Shown in pieces: positions 26,455 to 36,508 of a DNA stretch of 64,000 bases; position 1 is the stretch's first letter, and each line of letters starts with the position of its first letter. The stretch is from Pseudoxanthomonas sp. 3HH-4. Its GTDB lineage: Bacteria; Pseudomonadota; Gammaproteobacteria; Xanthomonadales; Xanthomonadaceae. The notes under the pieces were generated by a model that was given only the letters and a program-made list of their open reading frames with translations, had not been told where the DNA came from and made no database searches. A program made the position numbers and the translations under genes. Where the stretch lies: the NCBI RefSeq assembly GCF_006716465.1, contig NZ_VFPB01000002.1:434001-498000 (forward strand), given 5' to 3'.

Positions 26455-28644
26455 ATGAGTGAATCCACGCCCATGCCATCCCCGCGTCGCGCCCTTCCCG
26501 CCCCACACCTGCTCGCCGCCGCCCTCGCCCTCGCGCTCGCCTCTCCCGCCGCACTGGCGGACGACGCCGTAGCCCCCCAGACCAAGGATCTGGACGCCGT
26601 AGTGGTGACCGCCTCACCGTTGAAGGGCAATGCCGAATCCGTCGCCACCCCCGTGGAGGTGCTGTACGGCGAGGCGCTGGACAAGGCCAAGGCCGGCACC
26701 CTGGGCGAAACGGTGGCGAAGCTGCCGGGCGTGCAGACCACCTATTTCGGCACGGGCGTGGGTCGCCCGATCATCCGCGGCCAGGAAGGCCCGCGCGTGC
26801 AGGTGCTGTCCGGCGGCATCGGCTCGATGGACGCCTCCACGGTCTCCGCCGACCACGCGGTGAGCATCGAGCCGTTCCTCGCCGACCAGATCGAAGTGCT
26901 GAAGGGGCCCGCCACCCTGCTGTTCGGCAGCGGCGCCATCGGTGGTGCCGTCAACGTGGTCGATGGCCGGCTGGCCGAATCGATCCCGGACCAGCCTCTG
27001 AGCGGCCGCGCGGAAGTGCGTGGCAACACCGTCAACGACGAACGCACCGGCATGTTCCGTCTCGACGGCGTCAACGGGAACTGGGTGCTGCATGTCGATG
27101 GCCTGGTCCGCGACACCGACGACTACGACATCCCGGGCGTGGCCATCCTGCACGACCACGCGGAAGGCGAAGAACACGAAGAGGAACCACAACCCCGCGG
27201 CACGTTGCCTAACAGCTCGGTGAAGACGCGCGCCGGCGCCATCGGCGCGACCTATCTCGGCGACCGCGGCTACTTCGGTCTGGCCGCCAGCACCTACCGC
27301 ACCGACTACGGCATTCCTGCAGGCGCGCACGTGCATGGCGAAGAAGATCACGACCACGACCATGACGGTGAGGAAGACCACGATCACGAAGAACACGAGG
27401 AAGGCGCGGTACGCATCGACATGGTGCAGAACCGGCTGGACCTGAAAACCGGCATCTACGACCCGGTGTCGTTCCTGCAGAGCCTCAACCTGCGCGCGGC
27501 CTGGAACGATTACGAGCATGTGGAGCTGGAAGGTGGCGAGGTCGGCACCCGTTTCACCAATGAAGGCTACGACGCGCGCCTTGAAGCCGTGCAGAAGGAA
27601 TGGAATGGCTGGCGCGGCGCCTTCGGCCTGCAGTTCGGCAGCACCGACTTCAGCGCCGTGGGCGATGAAGCCTTCGTGCCGTCGACCGTCACCGACACCC
27701 TGGGGTTCTTCGTGGTGCAGGAAAAGGACTTCGGCCCGTGGAAGCTGGAACTGGGCGGCCGCTACGACAAGGTCGACCTGAAGCCGGATGACCGTGCCGC
27801 AAGCGACTTCAATGCGGTCAATCTTTCTGCCGCCGCGATCTGGCGCTTGAGCGACGGATTCGACCTGCGCTTCGGGCTGGACCGTTCCGAGCGTGCGCCC
27901 ACGAATGAGGAACTGTTCGCCGGCGGCACCCACGTCGCCACGCAGTCCATCGAGATCGGTGACGCTTCGCTGGACACCGAGAAGGGCGTGCGTGCGGAAA
28001 TCGGCGCGCATTGGCACACCGATCGCGTGGACCTGAAGCTGGCGGTCTACCAGACGAAGTTCAAGGACTTCATCTACCTCACCGATACTGGCGTGGAAGA
28101 GGAAGGCTATCCGGTGCGACTGTGGACGCAGGACGACGCCACCTTCACCGGCGCCGAGGCCGAGGCGAAGATCCAGCTTGCCGATACCGCCGCCGGCGCA
28201 TGGGACCTGCGCGTGTACGGCGACTACGTGCGTGCGGAGCTCGATGGCAACGGCATGCGGACGGTAGCCTTCGAGGTACCGCATGGCGACCACACGCATG
28301 GTTACGAAGTGGATATCGCACAGGGTGGTTACCTGCCGCGTATCGCACCGATGCGCGTCGGTGCCGACCTGGGCTGGTCGCTGGGTGGCTGGCGCGCATC
28401 GCTGGGTGCGGTGCGCTACAGCAAGCAGGACGACCTTGCACAGAACGAGGAGCCGAGTGACGGCTACACGCTGGTGGATGCGCACCTGGCCTATCGCTGG
28501 GATCGGACGGCATCAAGCTGGGAAGTGTTCCTGGACGGCAGCAACCTGACCGACGAAGAAGCCCGCCCGCACACCTCGCTGCTGCGCGACTACGCGCCGT
28601 TGCCGGGCCGCGGCGTGGCCTTCGGCATCCGCGCGTACTTCTGA
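26455..28644 (+). CDS. znuD: ZnuD-type TonB-dependent zinc receptor
   Basis: 729-residue outer-membrane receptor. Signal peptide about 1-35 (ends AALA), TonB-box-like 'LDAVVVTASPL', plug about 55-170 ('VAKLPGVQTTYFGTGVGRPI', 'QIEVLKGPATLLFGSGAIGG') and a 22-strand-type barrel ending 'RGVAFGIRAYF'. Two His/Glu/Asp-rich loops ('HDHAEGEEHEEE' and 'HVHGEEDHDHDHDGEEDHD') match the metal-catching loops of ZnuD. A Zur-like box precedes it. ATG 26455 lacks a good ribosome-binding site; ATG 26473 (MPSPRR...) also leaves a fine signal peptide. A 623-codon opposite-strand frame is a shadow. Confidence 0.93.
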   Translation: MSESTPMPSPRRALPAPHLLAAALALALASPAALADDAVAPQTKDLDAVVVTASPLKGNAESVATPVEVLYGEALDKAKAGTLGETVAKLPGVQTTYFGTGVGRPIIRGQEGPRVQVLSGGIGSMDASTVSADHAVSIEPFLADQIEVLKGPATLLFGSGAIGGAVNVVDGRLAESIPDQPLSGRAEVRGNTVNDERTGMFRLDGVNGNWVLHVDGLVRDTDDYDIPGVAILHDHAEGEEHEEEPQPRGTLPNSSVKTRAGAIGATYLGDRGYFGLAASTYRTDYGIPAGAHVHGEEDHDHDHDGEEDHDHEEHEEGAVRIDMVQNRLDLKTGIYDPVSFLQSLNLRAAWNDYEHVELEGGEVGTRFTNEGYDARLEAVQKEWNGWRGAFGLQFGSTDFSAVGDEAFVPSTVTDTLGFFVVQEKDFGPWKLELGGRYDKVDLKPDDRAASDFNAVNLSAAAIWRLSDGFDLRFGLDRSERAPTNEELFAGGTHVATQSIEIGDASLDTEKGVRAEIGAHWHTDRVDLKLAVYQTKFKDFIYLTDTGVEEEGYPVRLWTQDDATFTGAEAEAKIQLADTAAGAWDLRVYGDYVRAELDGNGMRTVAFEVPHGDHTHGYEVDIAQGGYLPRIAPMRVGADLGWSLGGWRASLGAVRYSKQDDLAQNEEPSDGYTLVDAHLAYRWDRTASSWEVFLDGSNLTDEEARPHTSLLRDYAPLPGRGVAFGIRAYF

Positions 28645-28707
28645 TCCACTGCTGACGGTCCTCCCCCGGGGCGGCTGGCCTGGATGGCAGCCGCCCTTCT
28701 TGACAAT

Positions 28708-28731
28708 AATTATGTGCATATACACATAATT
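28708..28731. promoter_or_regulatory. Palindromic operator upstream of MarR-family gene
   Basis: Inverted repeat with arms AATTATGTG and CACATAATT around CATATA (one mismatch pair in the centre). It directly follows TTGACA at 28700-28705, so it covers the -10 region of the likely promoter for the marR-MFS operon. Size and position fit autorepression by a MarR dimer. Confidence 0.72.
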
Positions 28732-28761
28732 CATCCAGCAGCCCATCACGACCAAGCCCGC

Positions 28762-29217
28762 ATGCTCGCCCCATCCGCCAGCGCATCGCCCAGCACATGC
28801 ACCTGCTTCCGCTTGCGCCGCGCAAGCCGCCGCGTCACCCAGGTGTACGACCACGAACTGGCCGAGGCCGGCCTGACCCTAAACCAGTACTCCATCCTGC
28901 GCCGCAGCGAACGCGAGCCGCGCGTGCTGGGCGACCTGGCCGGGGATCTCGGCATGGATCGCACCACCCTGACCCGCAACCTGTCGCCACTGGTGGATGC
29001 AGGCCTGGTGGAAATCGTCCGCGGCCACGACGCGCGCCAGCGCCTGATCGCGCTGACCCCGCCGGGCCGTGACCGACTCGCTGCCGCGAAGCCCCTCTGG
29101 CGACGTGCGCAGGCGGTCATCGACGCGATGCTCGGCGAGGCCGGCGTCAAACGACTGCACCGCGACCTGGACCACCTCGACGACCTGCTGCGCCAGCACC
29201 TGGGAGAAGCCGCGTGA
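28762..29217 (+). CDS. MarR-family transcriptional regulator
   Basis: 151-residue winged-helix repressor. After a short Ser/Thr-rich start, the fold begins 'CTCFRLRRASRRVTQVYDHE' and shows the recognition region 'LGDLAGDLGMDRTTLTRNLS' and wing 'VEIVRGHDARQRLIALTPPG'. Two Cys (in 'STCTCF') near the N-terminus could sense oxidants or metals. The ATG at 28762 is preferred because the longer frame would include the operator palindrome. The last codon overlaps the GTG start of the MFS gene (GTGA), so regulator and transporter are one operon. Confidence 0.9.
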   Translation: MLAPSASASPSTCTCFRLRRASRRVTQVYDHELAEAGLTLNQYSILRRSEREPRVLGDLAGDLGMDRTTLTRNLSPLVDAGLVEIVRGHDARQRLIALTPPGRDRLAAAKPLWRRAQAVIDAMLGEAGVKRLHRDLDHLDDLLRQHLGEAA

Positions 29218-30449
29218 GCACCGCTACCCCGACGCCCGCTCCACGCATGCACTGGGGCCTGCTGCTGGCCGCCGCGGCGACGCTGATGATCACCATGGGC
29301 GCGCGCCAGACAACAGGGCTGTTCGTTTCACCGATCCACCAGGACACCGGCATCGGTATCGCCGCGATCAGCTTCGCGCTGGCGATCGGTCAGTTCACAT
29401 GGGGAGCCGTACAGCCGATCTTCGGCGCCATCGCCGACAAGCGCGGTTCCACCGGCGTGCTGGTGGTCGGTAGCATCCTTCTATCGCTTGGCCTGGCACT
29501 CACGCCGCACCTAACGTCGCCATGGGGCCTGATGTTCACGCTGGGCTTGTTGACGGCGGCCGGCGCAGGCGCGGGCAGCTTCTCGATCCTGATCGGCGCC
29601 ACCGCACAGCAGCTTGCACCCGAGAAGCGCTCGTTCGCCGCAGGCTTCATCAACGCGGGAGGTTCGCTGGGCCAGTTCGTCTTCGCGCCCCTGGTACAGG
29701 CCGTGATCGCCGTCGCCGGCTGGGCCAGCGCGATGTACACGCTTGCCGTCGCATCGCTGCTCGCGATCCCCCTGGCCTTCCCGTTGCGCAGGAAGGCGAC
29801 GCCTTCGACGGGCACGACACCGGCCACTGCCGTCGGTGGCATTTCGCTCAAACAGCAGATCGCCGTCGCCCTGCGCGACCGCAGCTACTGGATGCTGCAC
29901 CTGGGCTTCTTCACATGCGGCGTGCACATCGCCTTCCTGGTGACGCATCTGCCCGGCGAGATCGCATTGTGCGGACTGGCGCCCAGCGTGTCGGCGGTAT
30001 CGATCGCCCTGATCGGCCTGTTCAACGTGGCCGGCAGCCTGGTCGCGGGCGCCCTGGGCCAGCGCATGCGCATGAAGTGGATACTCGCGGCGATGTACGC
30101 CAGCCGCGCCGTGATGATCGTGCTCTACCTCATGGCGCCGCCAACGCCGTTGACGTTCTACGTATTCGCCGCAGCGCTCGGTTTCACATGGCTGGCAACC
30201 GTGCCGCCGACAGCAGGCCTGGTCGGAAAGCTGTTCGGCCCTCGCTACCTGGGCACGCTGTTCGGGCTGACCCTGCTGTCGCACCAGATCGGCGGCTTCT
30301 TCGGCGCGTGGCTGGGCGGCGTGGCGCTGGAACGCTTCGGCGATTACACGTGGATGTGGTACGCGGACATGGTGCTGGCGTTGATCGCGGCGGCGGCGAA
30401 CCTGCCCATCCGGGAGGCGGCGCCAAAGGCATTGCCGGCCGCGGCCTAA
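29214..30449 (+). CDS. MFS transporter
   Basis: 411-residue major facilitator with 12 predicted helices in two halves. Loop 2-3 has 'GAIADKRGSTGVLVVGS', a version of the MFS A-motif. The family resembles the oxalate/formate-antiporter-like (OFA/MCT) group: 'ATAQQLAPEKRSFAAGFINA' and 'GKLFGPRYLGTLFGLTLLSH' are typical of it. Substrate unknown. The start is GTG at 29214, inside the marR stop. Controlled by MarR by position. Followed by a REP dimer and the convergent zur gene. Confidence 0.9.
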   Translation: MSTATPTPAPRMHWGLLLAAAATLMITMGARQTTGLFVSPIHQDTGIGIAAISFALAIGQFTWGAVQPIFGAIADKRGSTGVLVVGSILLSLGLALTPHLTSPWGLMFTLGLLTAAGAGAGSFSILIGATAQQLAPEKRSFAAGFINAGGSLGQFVFAPLVQAVIAVAGWASAMYTLAVASLLAIPLAFPLRRKATPSTGTTPATAVGGISLKQQIAVALRDRSYWMLHLGFFTCGVHIAFLVTHLPGEIALCGLAPSVSAVSIALIGLFNVAGSLVAGALGQRMRMKWILAAMYASRAVMIVLYLMAPPTPLTFYVFAAALGFTWLATVPPTAGLVGKLFGPRYLGTLFGLTLLSHQIGGFFGAWLGGVALERFGDYTWMWYADMVLALIAAAANLPIREAAPKALPAAA

Positions 30450-30468
30450 GAGGCATGTCGATGCGACT

Positions 30469-30617
30469 GTAGGAGCGACGTAAGTCGCGACCGCAAGGCG
30501 TCCGTTGCTAGATGTCCGAACGGGCTTCGCACACCATCGCGCGATGGCTTCATCCCCCGCGCGCGACAAGGATTCAGTGCGCTGCAGGTCTGTGGTCGCG
30601 ACTCACGTCGCTCCTAC
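30469..30617. repeat. Dimeric inverted REP-like repeat, copy 2
   Basis: GTAGGAGCGACGTAAGTCGC at the left and its inverted copy (TCGCGACTCACGTCGCTCCTAC, one changed base) at the right, about 100 bases apart. Lies between the convergent MFS and zur genes, where it could act as a transcription or mRNA boundary. Confidence 0.88.
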
Positions 30618-30630
30618 AACAGCTTAACCT

Positions 30631-31119
30631 TCAAGCCGCCGCGCAGCGTGCGCACAACCCATGTACTTCAAGGGTCTGCGCCTGCGGCTGGAAACCCAGC
30701 GCCTTGGCGCGCGCATCCAACGCCGCCACCACGTCGCGGTCTTCCAGCTCCACCGCGCTGTGGCACCGATCGCAGATGAGGAACGGCACCGAATGCTGGG
30801 CGCTATTCGGGTGATGGCAGGCTACAAACGCATTCACGGATTCGAGCTTGTGCACGAAACCGTTGGCCATCAGGAAATCCAGCGCGCGATACACTGTCGG
30901 CGGCGCGTCGGCGCCCACGCCCTTGGTGGCGCGCACCCACTCGAGCAATTCGTAGGCCTTCACCGGTTTGCCGGCTTCGGCGATCAGCTGCAGCACGCGC
31001 GCACGGATCGGCGTCAGCCGCAGGCCGCGCTCCTGGCACGCGCGCTCGACCGCTGCCACGAACGCCTGCGCGTCGTGGACGTGGTGGTGCGGGTCGGTAC
31101 AGGCGTGGGCGTGCGGCAT
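30631..31119 (-). CDS. zur: Fur-family zinc uptake regulator
   Basis: 162-residue Fur-superfamily repressor. The His-rich N-terminus ('MPHAHACTDPHHHVHD') leads into a winged helix ('RLTPIRARVLQLIAEAGKPV', 'PPTVYRALDFLMANGFVHKL'). Metal site residues include 'CHHPNSAQH' (Cys101, His102, His103) and structural zinc Cys116, Cys119, Cys156 and Cys159 in CDRC and CARC. The 'ACHHPN..QHSVPFLICDRC' arrangement is that of Zur rather than Fur. It lies 2 kb from the znuD/merC-like pair carrying the Zur-like box, so it is the likely regulator. ATG at 31119. The gene is separated from gltX by 13 bases. Confidence 0.92.
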   Translation of the reverse strand: MPHAHACTDPHHHVHDAQAFVAAVERACQERGLRLTPIRARVLQLIAEAGKPVKAYELLEWVRATKGVGADAPPTVYRALDFLMANGFVHKLESVNAFVACHHPNSAQHSVPFLICDRCHSAVELEDRDVVAALDARAKALGFQPQAQTLEVHGLCARCAAA

Positions 31120-31132
31120 GGGCGATCCGTGA

Positions 31133-32539
31133 TCAGGCGGTCGTACTTGTCTTGATAAGTGCTGCGTCGATGCGTTTCAAGGCTTCATCACGACCAGCCA
31201 GGTAGACGGTCTGCGAAATGTCGGGGCTGACCTGGGTGCCGGTGATGGCCACGCGCAACGGCTGCGCCACCTTGCCCATGCCGAGTTCGAGCGCGGCCGC
31301 AGCCTCGTGCAGCGCGGCGGACACACTTTCCGCACTCCACTCCGCCAGCGCCGCCAGGCACTCATGGGCCTTGGCCAGCGGCGCATGGGCGGCGGCCCCC
31401 AGATGCTTGGCCACCGCGGGCTCGTCGTACACCGTCAGCGGCTGGTACCAGACCATCGCCTTCTCGGCCATCTCCTTCAGGGTCTGCACACGGTCGCGCA
31501 GCGCGACCACGACATCGGCCGGTGAGGGACCTCGGGAGAGATCGATCTCCAGCTTCTTCAACTGATAAACCAGGTGCGGCGCGATGTCCGACGGCGCATC
31601 CGTCTTCAGGTAGTGCTGGTTCACCCAGCCGAGCTTGGCCATGTCCAGGCGCGCGGCCTTGGAATTCACGTCCTTTACATCGAACAGGTCAATCAGTTCC
31701 TGCCGCGTGAACAGCTCCTGGTCACCGTGCGACCAGCCCAACCGCGCCAGGTAGTTGATCAGCGCGTGCGGCAGGTAGCCGGCGTCCTTGTACTGCATCA
31801 CGTCGGCCGCACCGGTGCGCTTGGACAGCTTGGCACCCTGCTCGTCCAGGATCATCGGCATGTGCGCGAATTTCGGCACCGGCGCGCCCAGCGCTTCGTA
31901 GATGTTGATCTGGCGCGGGGTGTTGTTGATGTGGTCGTCGCCGCGAATGACCTCGGTGATGCCCATGTCCCAGTCGTCCACGACCACGGCGAAGTTGTAC
32001 GTGGGATAGCCGTCCGGGCGGAAGATCACCATGTCGTCGAGTTCGCTGTTGGCGATCTCGATGCGGCCCTTGATCAGGTCGTCGAAGGCGACCACGCCGT
32101 CGAGCGGATTCTTGAAGCGGATGACGCGGTTGGGGTCGTCACGGCGCGGCAGGCCCTGCTCGCGCGCGGCGCCGTTGTAGCGCGGCTTCTCCTGCTTCGC
32201 CATCGCTGCCTCGCGCATGGCGTCGAGCTCTTCGCGCGTCTCATAGGCGTAGTAGGCCTTGCCGGCCGCGACCAGTTGCTCGGCTACTTCGCGGTACCGG
32301 TCGATGCGGTGGGTCTGGTAGATCGGGCCTTCGTCGTAGCCCAGGCCCAGCCAGTCCATCGCATCGAGGATCGCGTCGATGGCGGCCTGCGTGCTGCGCT
32401 CGCGGTCGGTGTCCTCGATGCGGAGGATGAAATCGCCTCCACGATGGCGGGCCTCCAGCCAGCAGTACAGCGCCGTGCGGGCGCCACCGATATGCAGGTA
32501 GCCAGTGGGACTGGGGGCGAAGCGGGTACGGCAGGCCAT
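31133..32539 (-). CDS. gltX: Glutamyl-tRNA synthetase
   Basis: 468-residue class Ib synthetase that charges tRNA-Glu. HIGH-type motif '[13 protein letters not shown]' (about 9-21), a '[13 protein letters not shown]' segment, '[20 protein letters not shown]', and KMSKS-type '[11 protein letters not shown]'. The discriminating, standard bacterial length indicates GluRS. ATG at 32539 ([11 protein letters not shown]) is the family start; the 4 extra codons upstream are unlikely. Followed by zur on the same strand, so they may be co-transcribed. Confidence 0.97.
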   Translation of the reverse strand: MACRTRFAPSPTGYLHIGGARTALYCWLEARHRGGDFILRIEDTDRERSTQAAIDAILDAMDWLGLGYDEGPIYQTHRIDRYREVAEQLVAAGKAYYAYETREELDAMREAAMAKQEKPRYNGAAREQGLPRRDDPNRVIRFKNPLDGVVAFDDLIKGRIEIANSELDDMVIFRPDGYPTYNFAVVVDDWDMGITEVIRGDDHINNTPRQINIYEALGAPVPKFAHMPMILDEQGAKLSKRTGAADVMQYKDAGYLPHALINYLARLGWSHGDQELFTRQELIDLFDVKDVNSKAARLDMAKLGWVNQHYLKTDAPSDIAPHLVYQLKKLEIDLSRGPSPADVVVALRDRVQTLKEMAEKAMVWYQPLTVYDEPAVAKHLGAAAHAPLAKAHECLAALAEWSAESVSAALHEAAAALELGMGKVAQPLRVAITGTQVSPDISQTVYLAGRDEALKRIDAALIKTSTTA

Positions 32540-32696
32540 GGAGAAGCTCAAGGTACGGAGTCCGACGATTTTACCGCGCCGCGACGGTTCTGCCGCGCTC
32601 GCCGGCCCGCACGCGCCGCAGCGCGCCCGCTTGGCGAGGCGCCCGGAAGGCCTTTCCGATAGAGGAAGCCCGTTGGGGAGGGCTTAGAATCGCCGC

Positions 32697-33434
32697 ATGA
32701 CCACGCTCTTCATCTCCGACCTGCACCTGGACGCTGAACGCCCCGCCGTCACCGAGTTGTTCGGCGCGTTTATGCAGCGGGAGGCCGTCGCGGCCGACGC
32801 CCTGTACATCTTGGGCGACCTGTTCGAGGCTTGGGTGGGCGACGACGATCCATCGGAAACTGGCGCCTACGTCGCGACCCGCATCCGCGAGGTCGCCGAT
32901 GCCGGCGTGCCGGTGTTCTTCATCCGCGGCAACCGCGATTTCCTGCTCGGCAATGGCTTCGCCCGCCGCGCCGGCATGCGCATCCTGCCGGACCCGGCCG
33001 TCGTCATGCTGCACGGTAAGCCGGTGATGCTGATGCATGGCGACCTGCTGTGCACGGGGGACACGGCTTACCAGGCGTTCCGTGCGCAGACGCGCAATCC
33101 CGCGTGGCAGGCGCAGTTCCTGTCGCAGCCACTGGCGGCCCGGCTCGCCTTCGCCGCGCAAGCGCGCGCTGCCAGTGCCGCGCACCAAGGCGGCATGAAG
33201 CAGAGCGACAAGGCGCAGTTCGAAACACTGACCGACGTGACGCCGTCGGCCGTGGACGCGAACCTGGCGCAGTTCGGCATCGACATGCTGATCCATGGCC
33301 ACACGCACCGGCCGGCGATCCACGACCTGACCGTCCATGGGCGAGCGTGCCGCCGCGTCGTGCTGGGCGACTGGTATGAGCAGGGCTCCGTGCTGCGTGT
33401 GGAGCCGGACGACATGACGCTGGAGTCGCTCTGA
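32697..33434 (+). CDS. lpxH: UDP-2,3-diacylglucosamine diphosphatase
   Basis: 245-residue calcineurin-like phosphoesterase that makes lipid X from UDP-2,3-diacylglucosamine in lipid A synthesis. Metal residues are in '[12 protein letters not shown]' (Asp8, His10), '[13 protein letters not shown]' (Asp41), '[10 protein letters not shown]' (Asn79), '[10 protein letters not shown]' and 'IHGHTHRPA'. Complete and of normal length. ATG 32697; divergent from gltX. Followed by a REP dimer. Confidence 0.97.
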   Translation: MTTLFISDLHLDAERPAVTELFGAFMQREAVAADALYILGDLFEAWVGDDDPSETGAYVATRIREVADAGVPVFFIRGNRDFLLGNGFARRAGMRILPDPAVVMLHGKPVMLMHGDLLCTGDTAYQAFRAQTRNPAWQAQFLSQPLAARLAFAAQARAASAAHQGGMKQSDKAQFETLTDVTPSAVDANLAQFGIDMLIHGHTHRPAIHDLTVHGRACRRVVLGDWYEQGSVLRVEPDDMTLESL

Positions 33435-33458
33435 CATCAGCGGCAAGTTGAAATGGGT

Positions 33459-33523
33459 TGTGGGAGCGACATAAGTCGCGATGACGTTTGCGAGGTAGTT
33501 CATCGCGACTTACGTCGCTCCCA
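33459..33523. repeat. Dimeric inverted REP-like repeat, copy 3
   Basis: GTGGGAGCGACATAAGTCGC faces GCGACTTACGTCGCTCCCAC with about 25 bases between; the shortest of the four dimers. Lies between the convergent lpxH and DUF455 genes. Confidence 0.88.
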
Positions 33524-33563
33524 CGCTCTAGTGTGTATGCCGTCCGCAGGTGACCCAAGTCAC

Positions 33564-34361
33564 TTACGGGGCTTCCAGCGCCGCCAGTTCGTCTTCGTCG
33601 AAGCCGGCCAACAGCCGCGCCTCGATGTTGAAAGGGCCATGCAGATAGCCGCCGGCATATTCCCTGAGCAGTTCGCGGAAGCGTGCGCGCGGCTCGATGC
33701 CGCGCTGCGCGCAGTACCAGCGATACCAGCGCGAACCGGCGGCGACATGCGCGACCTCCTCGCGCAGGATCAGGTCGAGGATCGCCACGGTGGCTCCGTC
33801 GCCTAGTTCGCGCAGTTTGACGATCATCCCCGGTGTGACATCCAGGCCACGCGCCTCCAGCACGCGCGGCACCAGCGCCATCCGCGCCAGCCCGTCATGC
33901 GCGGTCTTTTCGGTCATCTCCCACAAGCCATTGTGGGCGTCGAAATCGCCGTAGTCGTAGCCGAGTTCGCGCAGGCGGTCGCGCAGCAGCACGAAGTGTC
34001 GCGACTCGTCGTGGGCCACCTGCACCCAGTCGGCATAGAATGCGGCCGGTAGACCGCGGAAGCGGTACGCCGCGTCCCAGGCCAGGTCGATGGCGTTGAG
34101 TTCGATGTGCGCGATGGCGTGGATGAAGGCGGCCCTGCCGTGCACGCTGCCGAGTCCACGCCGCGGCAGATCGCGCGGATGCACGAGAGTCGGCTTCGCC
34201 GGTCGCCCCGGCATGCAGATGGGATCGGGCGGTGGCGCGTCGGCGGGAACGGCCAGCTCACCGCGCGCGAATTCGTCAGCGTATCGCTGCGTCAGCGCGA
34301 CTTTATCATCCACGTCCGTCGCGTCCAGGCAGGCACGCGCAGCCTCGAGCAGCGTGGCCAT
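33564..34361 (-). CDS. DUF455 ferritin-like protein
   Basis: 265-residue protein of the DUF455 family, a four-helix ferritin-like fold with a predicted di-iron centre. Carboxylate/His ligands are apparent in 'IAHIELNAIDLAWD', 'AHDESRHFVLLRDRL', 'EKTAHDGL' and 'LREEVAHVAAGSRWY', the paired E...ExxH pattern. Related proteins include MiaE-type hydroxylases, but no substrate is established. It is 15 bases downstream of purF on the same strand and probably shares its transcript. ATG at 34361. Confidence 0.9.
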   Translation of the reverse strand: MATLLEAARACLDATDVDDKVALTQRYADEFARGELAVPADAPPPDPICMPGRPAKPTLVHPRDLPRRGLGSVHGRAAFIHAIAHIELNAIDLAWDAAYRFRGLPAAFYADWVQVAHDESRHFVLLRDRLRELGYDYGDFDAHNGLWEMTEKTAHDGLARMALVPRVLEARGLDVTPGMIVKLRELGDGATVAILDLILREEVAHVAAGSRWYRWYCAQRGIEPRARFRELLREYAGGYLHGPFNIEARLLAGFDEDELAALEAP

Positions 34362-34376
34362 GACGTGCGCGCCGCT

Positions 34377-35846
34377 TCAGCCTACGCGGCGCTTGCGCTT
34401 GGCTTCGTCCGAGCGTGCCTGCTCGATGCGTTCGAAATATCCCGGCTCAATGCCCGTGACGTATTTGCCATCGAAGCAGGAGGAATCGAAATCGGCGAGC
34501 TGCGGATTGCCTTCGCGCACGGCAGCCTCGAGATCCTCGAGGTCCTGGTAGATCAGCCAGTCGCAGCCGAGCAGCGTCTCGATCTCCTCGATGCTGCGGT
34601 CATGCGCCACCAGCTCATCGGCCGCCGGCATGTCGATGCCGTAGATGTTGGGGTGGCGCACCGGCGGTGCCGCGCTGGCCAGGTAGACCTTGCGGGCGCC
34701 GGCATCGCGCGCCATCTGCACGATCTGCTTGGACGTGGTGCCGCGCACGATGGAGTCGTCGACCAGCAGCACCACGCGGTTGCGGAATTCCAGGTTGATC
34801 GGGTTGAGCTTGCGGCGCACGGATTTCACGCGCTCGCCCTGACCCGGCATGATGAACGTACGGCCGACATAGCGGTTCTTGATGAACCCTTCGCGGTACT
34901 TCACGCCCAGCACGTTGGAGATTTCCAGCGCGGCATCGCGCGAGGTGTCGGGGATCGGGATGATCGTGTCGATATCGTGGTCGGGGCGCAGGCGCAGGAT
35001 CTTCTCGCCCAGCTTCACACCCATGCGCATGCGCGCCTTGTGCACCGACACGTTGTCGATCATCGAATCGGGACGCGCGAAGTACACGTACTCGAAGATG
35101 CACGGTGCATGGTGTTGCGGTTCGGCGACGATTTCGCTGAACAGCTCTCCGCGCGCGGTGATCACGATGGCTTCGCCGGGCTGCACGTCGCGCATGCGGG
35201 TGAAACCCAGGATGTCGAGCGCGGCGGATTCGGACGCGATGATGTACTCCGCGCCTTCGCTGTGCTCGCGCTTGCCGAGCACCAGCGGACGGATGCCATG
35301 CGGATCCCGGAACGCCACCAGGCCCAGGCCCAGCACCACGCTGACCACCGCATATCCACCCTTGACGCGGCGATGCACGCCGGCCACCGCACGGATGGCG
35401 GCTTCCGGGCTGAGCGTACGCTGCAGGTCCAGCTCATGCGCGAACACGTTCAACAGCACTTCGCTGTCCGAATCGGTGTTGATGTTGCGGCGGTCCTGCG
35501 CGAACACGTCTTGGCGCAGGGCCTCGGTGTTGATCAGGTTGCCGTTGTGCGCCAGCGCGATGCCGTACGGCGAGTTCACGTAGAACGGCTGCGCTTCGTC
35601 CATGCCTTCGGACCCGGCGGTGGGATAGCGGCAGTGGGCGATGCCCACGCGGCCTTCCAGCACGCTCATCGCCTTGGCGCTGAAGACGTCCCGCACCAGT
35701 CCGTTGTCCTTGTGCACGCGCAGGCGTGTGCCGTCGGCGGTGGCGATGCCGGCGGCGTCCTGTCCGCGATGTTGCAGGACGGTCAGCCCGTCATAAAGCT
35801 GGCCGGCGACGTTCTGGTTGCCGACGATTCCGACGATGCCGCACAT
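34377..35846 (-). CDS. purF: Amidophosphoribosyltransferase
   Basis: 489-residue enzyme that makes 5-phosphoribosylamine from PRPP and glutamine, the first step of purine synthesis. Mature N-terminal nucleophile Cys2 ('MCGIVGIVG'), Ntn glutaminase residues in 'GHNGNL'-type '[12 protein letters not shown]', and the PRPP loop '[19 protein letters not shown]'. Complete. ATG at 35846, which exposes Cys2 after Met removal; the longer open frame upstream is not used. It is 7 bases after cvpA in the classic folC-dedD-cvpA-purF order. Confidence 0.98.
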   Translation of the reverse strand: MCGIVGIVGNQNVAGQLYDGLTVLQHRGQDAAGIATADGTRLRVHKDNGLVRDVFSAKAMSVLEGRVGIAHCRYPTAGSEGMDEAQPFYVNSPYGIALAHNGNLINTEALRQDVFAQDRRNINTDSDSEVLLNVFAHELDLQRTLSPEAAIRAVAGVHRRVKGGYAVVSVVLGLGLVAFRDPHGIRPLVLGKREHSEGAEYIIASESAALDILGFTRMRDVQPGEAIVITARGELFSEIVAEPQHHAPCIFEYVYFARPDSMIDNVSVHKARMRMGVKLGEKILRLRPDHDIDTIIPIPDTSRDAALEISNVLGVKYREGFIKNRYVGRTFIMPGQGERVKSVRRKLNPINLEFRNRVVLLVDDSIVRGTTSKQIVQMARDAGARKVYLASAAPPVRHPNIYGIDMPAADELVAHDRSIEEIETLLGCDWLIYQDLEDLEAAVREGNPQLADFDSSCFDGKYVTGIEPGYFERIEQARSDEAKRKRRVG

Positions 35847-35853
35847 GGTGGAT

Positions 35854-36465
35854 CTACTCCGGTTTCGACGCGGGTGAGGCGGACGAGGGGGCGTGGTCCT
35901 GCGGTGCGCCGGTGTCTTCCAGCGACATGGGTAGCAGGTTCTGCAAGCGCGCATTATCGCCCGCCGGGCGCCCGTTGCCAAAGTCCAATTCCTGCACGGT
36001 CCATTCCGGCAGCCACTGCGACAGCCATTGCGCGCCGGGCAGCAGCATCGGCACGATGGACGAGCGACGCCATTCAGGTTCACGCGGCAGATTCGTGAAG
36101 GCCACCAACAGCAGGACGATGCAGGCGACGAAAGCACCGCGCGCAAACCCGAGCGCCAGCCCCAGCACACGATCCAGGCCGGACAGTCCCACCGACTTGA
36201 CCAGGTGGCGGATGGCCCACCCCGTCAATCCCACGAAGATCATCACGCCGATGAAGCTGAGCGCATAACCGCCCAACAGTTCGCTCGCCGAGGGCTGACC
36301 GTCGCTGGACAGCCAATACGCCGCGTCACCGCCGTAGTGGAAGGCCACCCAGCCGGCCAGCAACCACGCGACCATCGACGCCAATGCGCTGATGAAACCC
36401 CGCATCACACCGAACAGGGTCGACACGCCGACGATGGCCAGCAGGGTCAGATCGAGGGCACTCAC
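35854..36465 (-). CDS. cvpA: CvpA family membrane protein
   Basis: 203-residue inner-membrane protein with four hydrophobic helices in the first 140 residues ('[20 protein letters not shown]', '[20 protein letters not shown]' is the conserved CvpA loop). The C-terminal tail is cytosolic or periplasmic, with Pro/Ser-rich end. CvpA is needed for colicin V production in E. coli and for envelope robustness; the molecular role is unknown. The start is GTG at 36465, since no ATG fits upstream of the first helix. Between the SPOR gene (43-base gap) and purF (7-base gap). Confidence 0.92.
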   Translation of the reverse strand: MSALDLTLLAIVGVSTLFGVMRGFISALASMVAWLLAGWVAFHYGGDAAYWLSSDGQPSASELLGGYALSFIGVMIFVGLTGWAIRHLVKSVGLSGLDRVLGLALGFARGAFVACIVLLLVAFTNLPREPEWRRSSIVPMLLPGAQWLSQWLPEWTVQELDFGNGRPAGDNARLQNLLPMSLEDTGAPQDHAPSSASPASKPE

Positions 36466-36508
36466 ACGACGCGCCCATGGCGGTCAGTCGCGCGACAGGG
36501 CAAGTCCA

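Noticed and set aside
26614-28485. 623-codon leftward open frame over the znuD-type gene
   Set aside because: Antisense shadow; no recognisable family and the opposite strand encodes a clear receptor.
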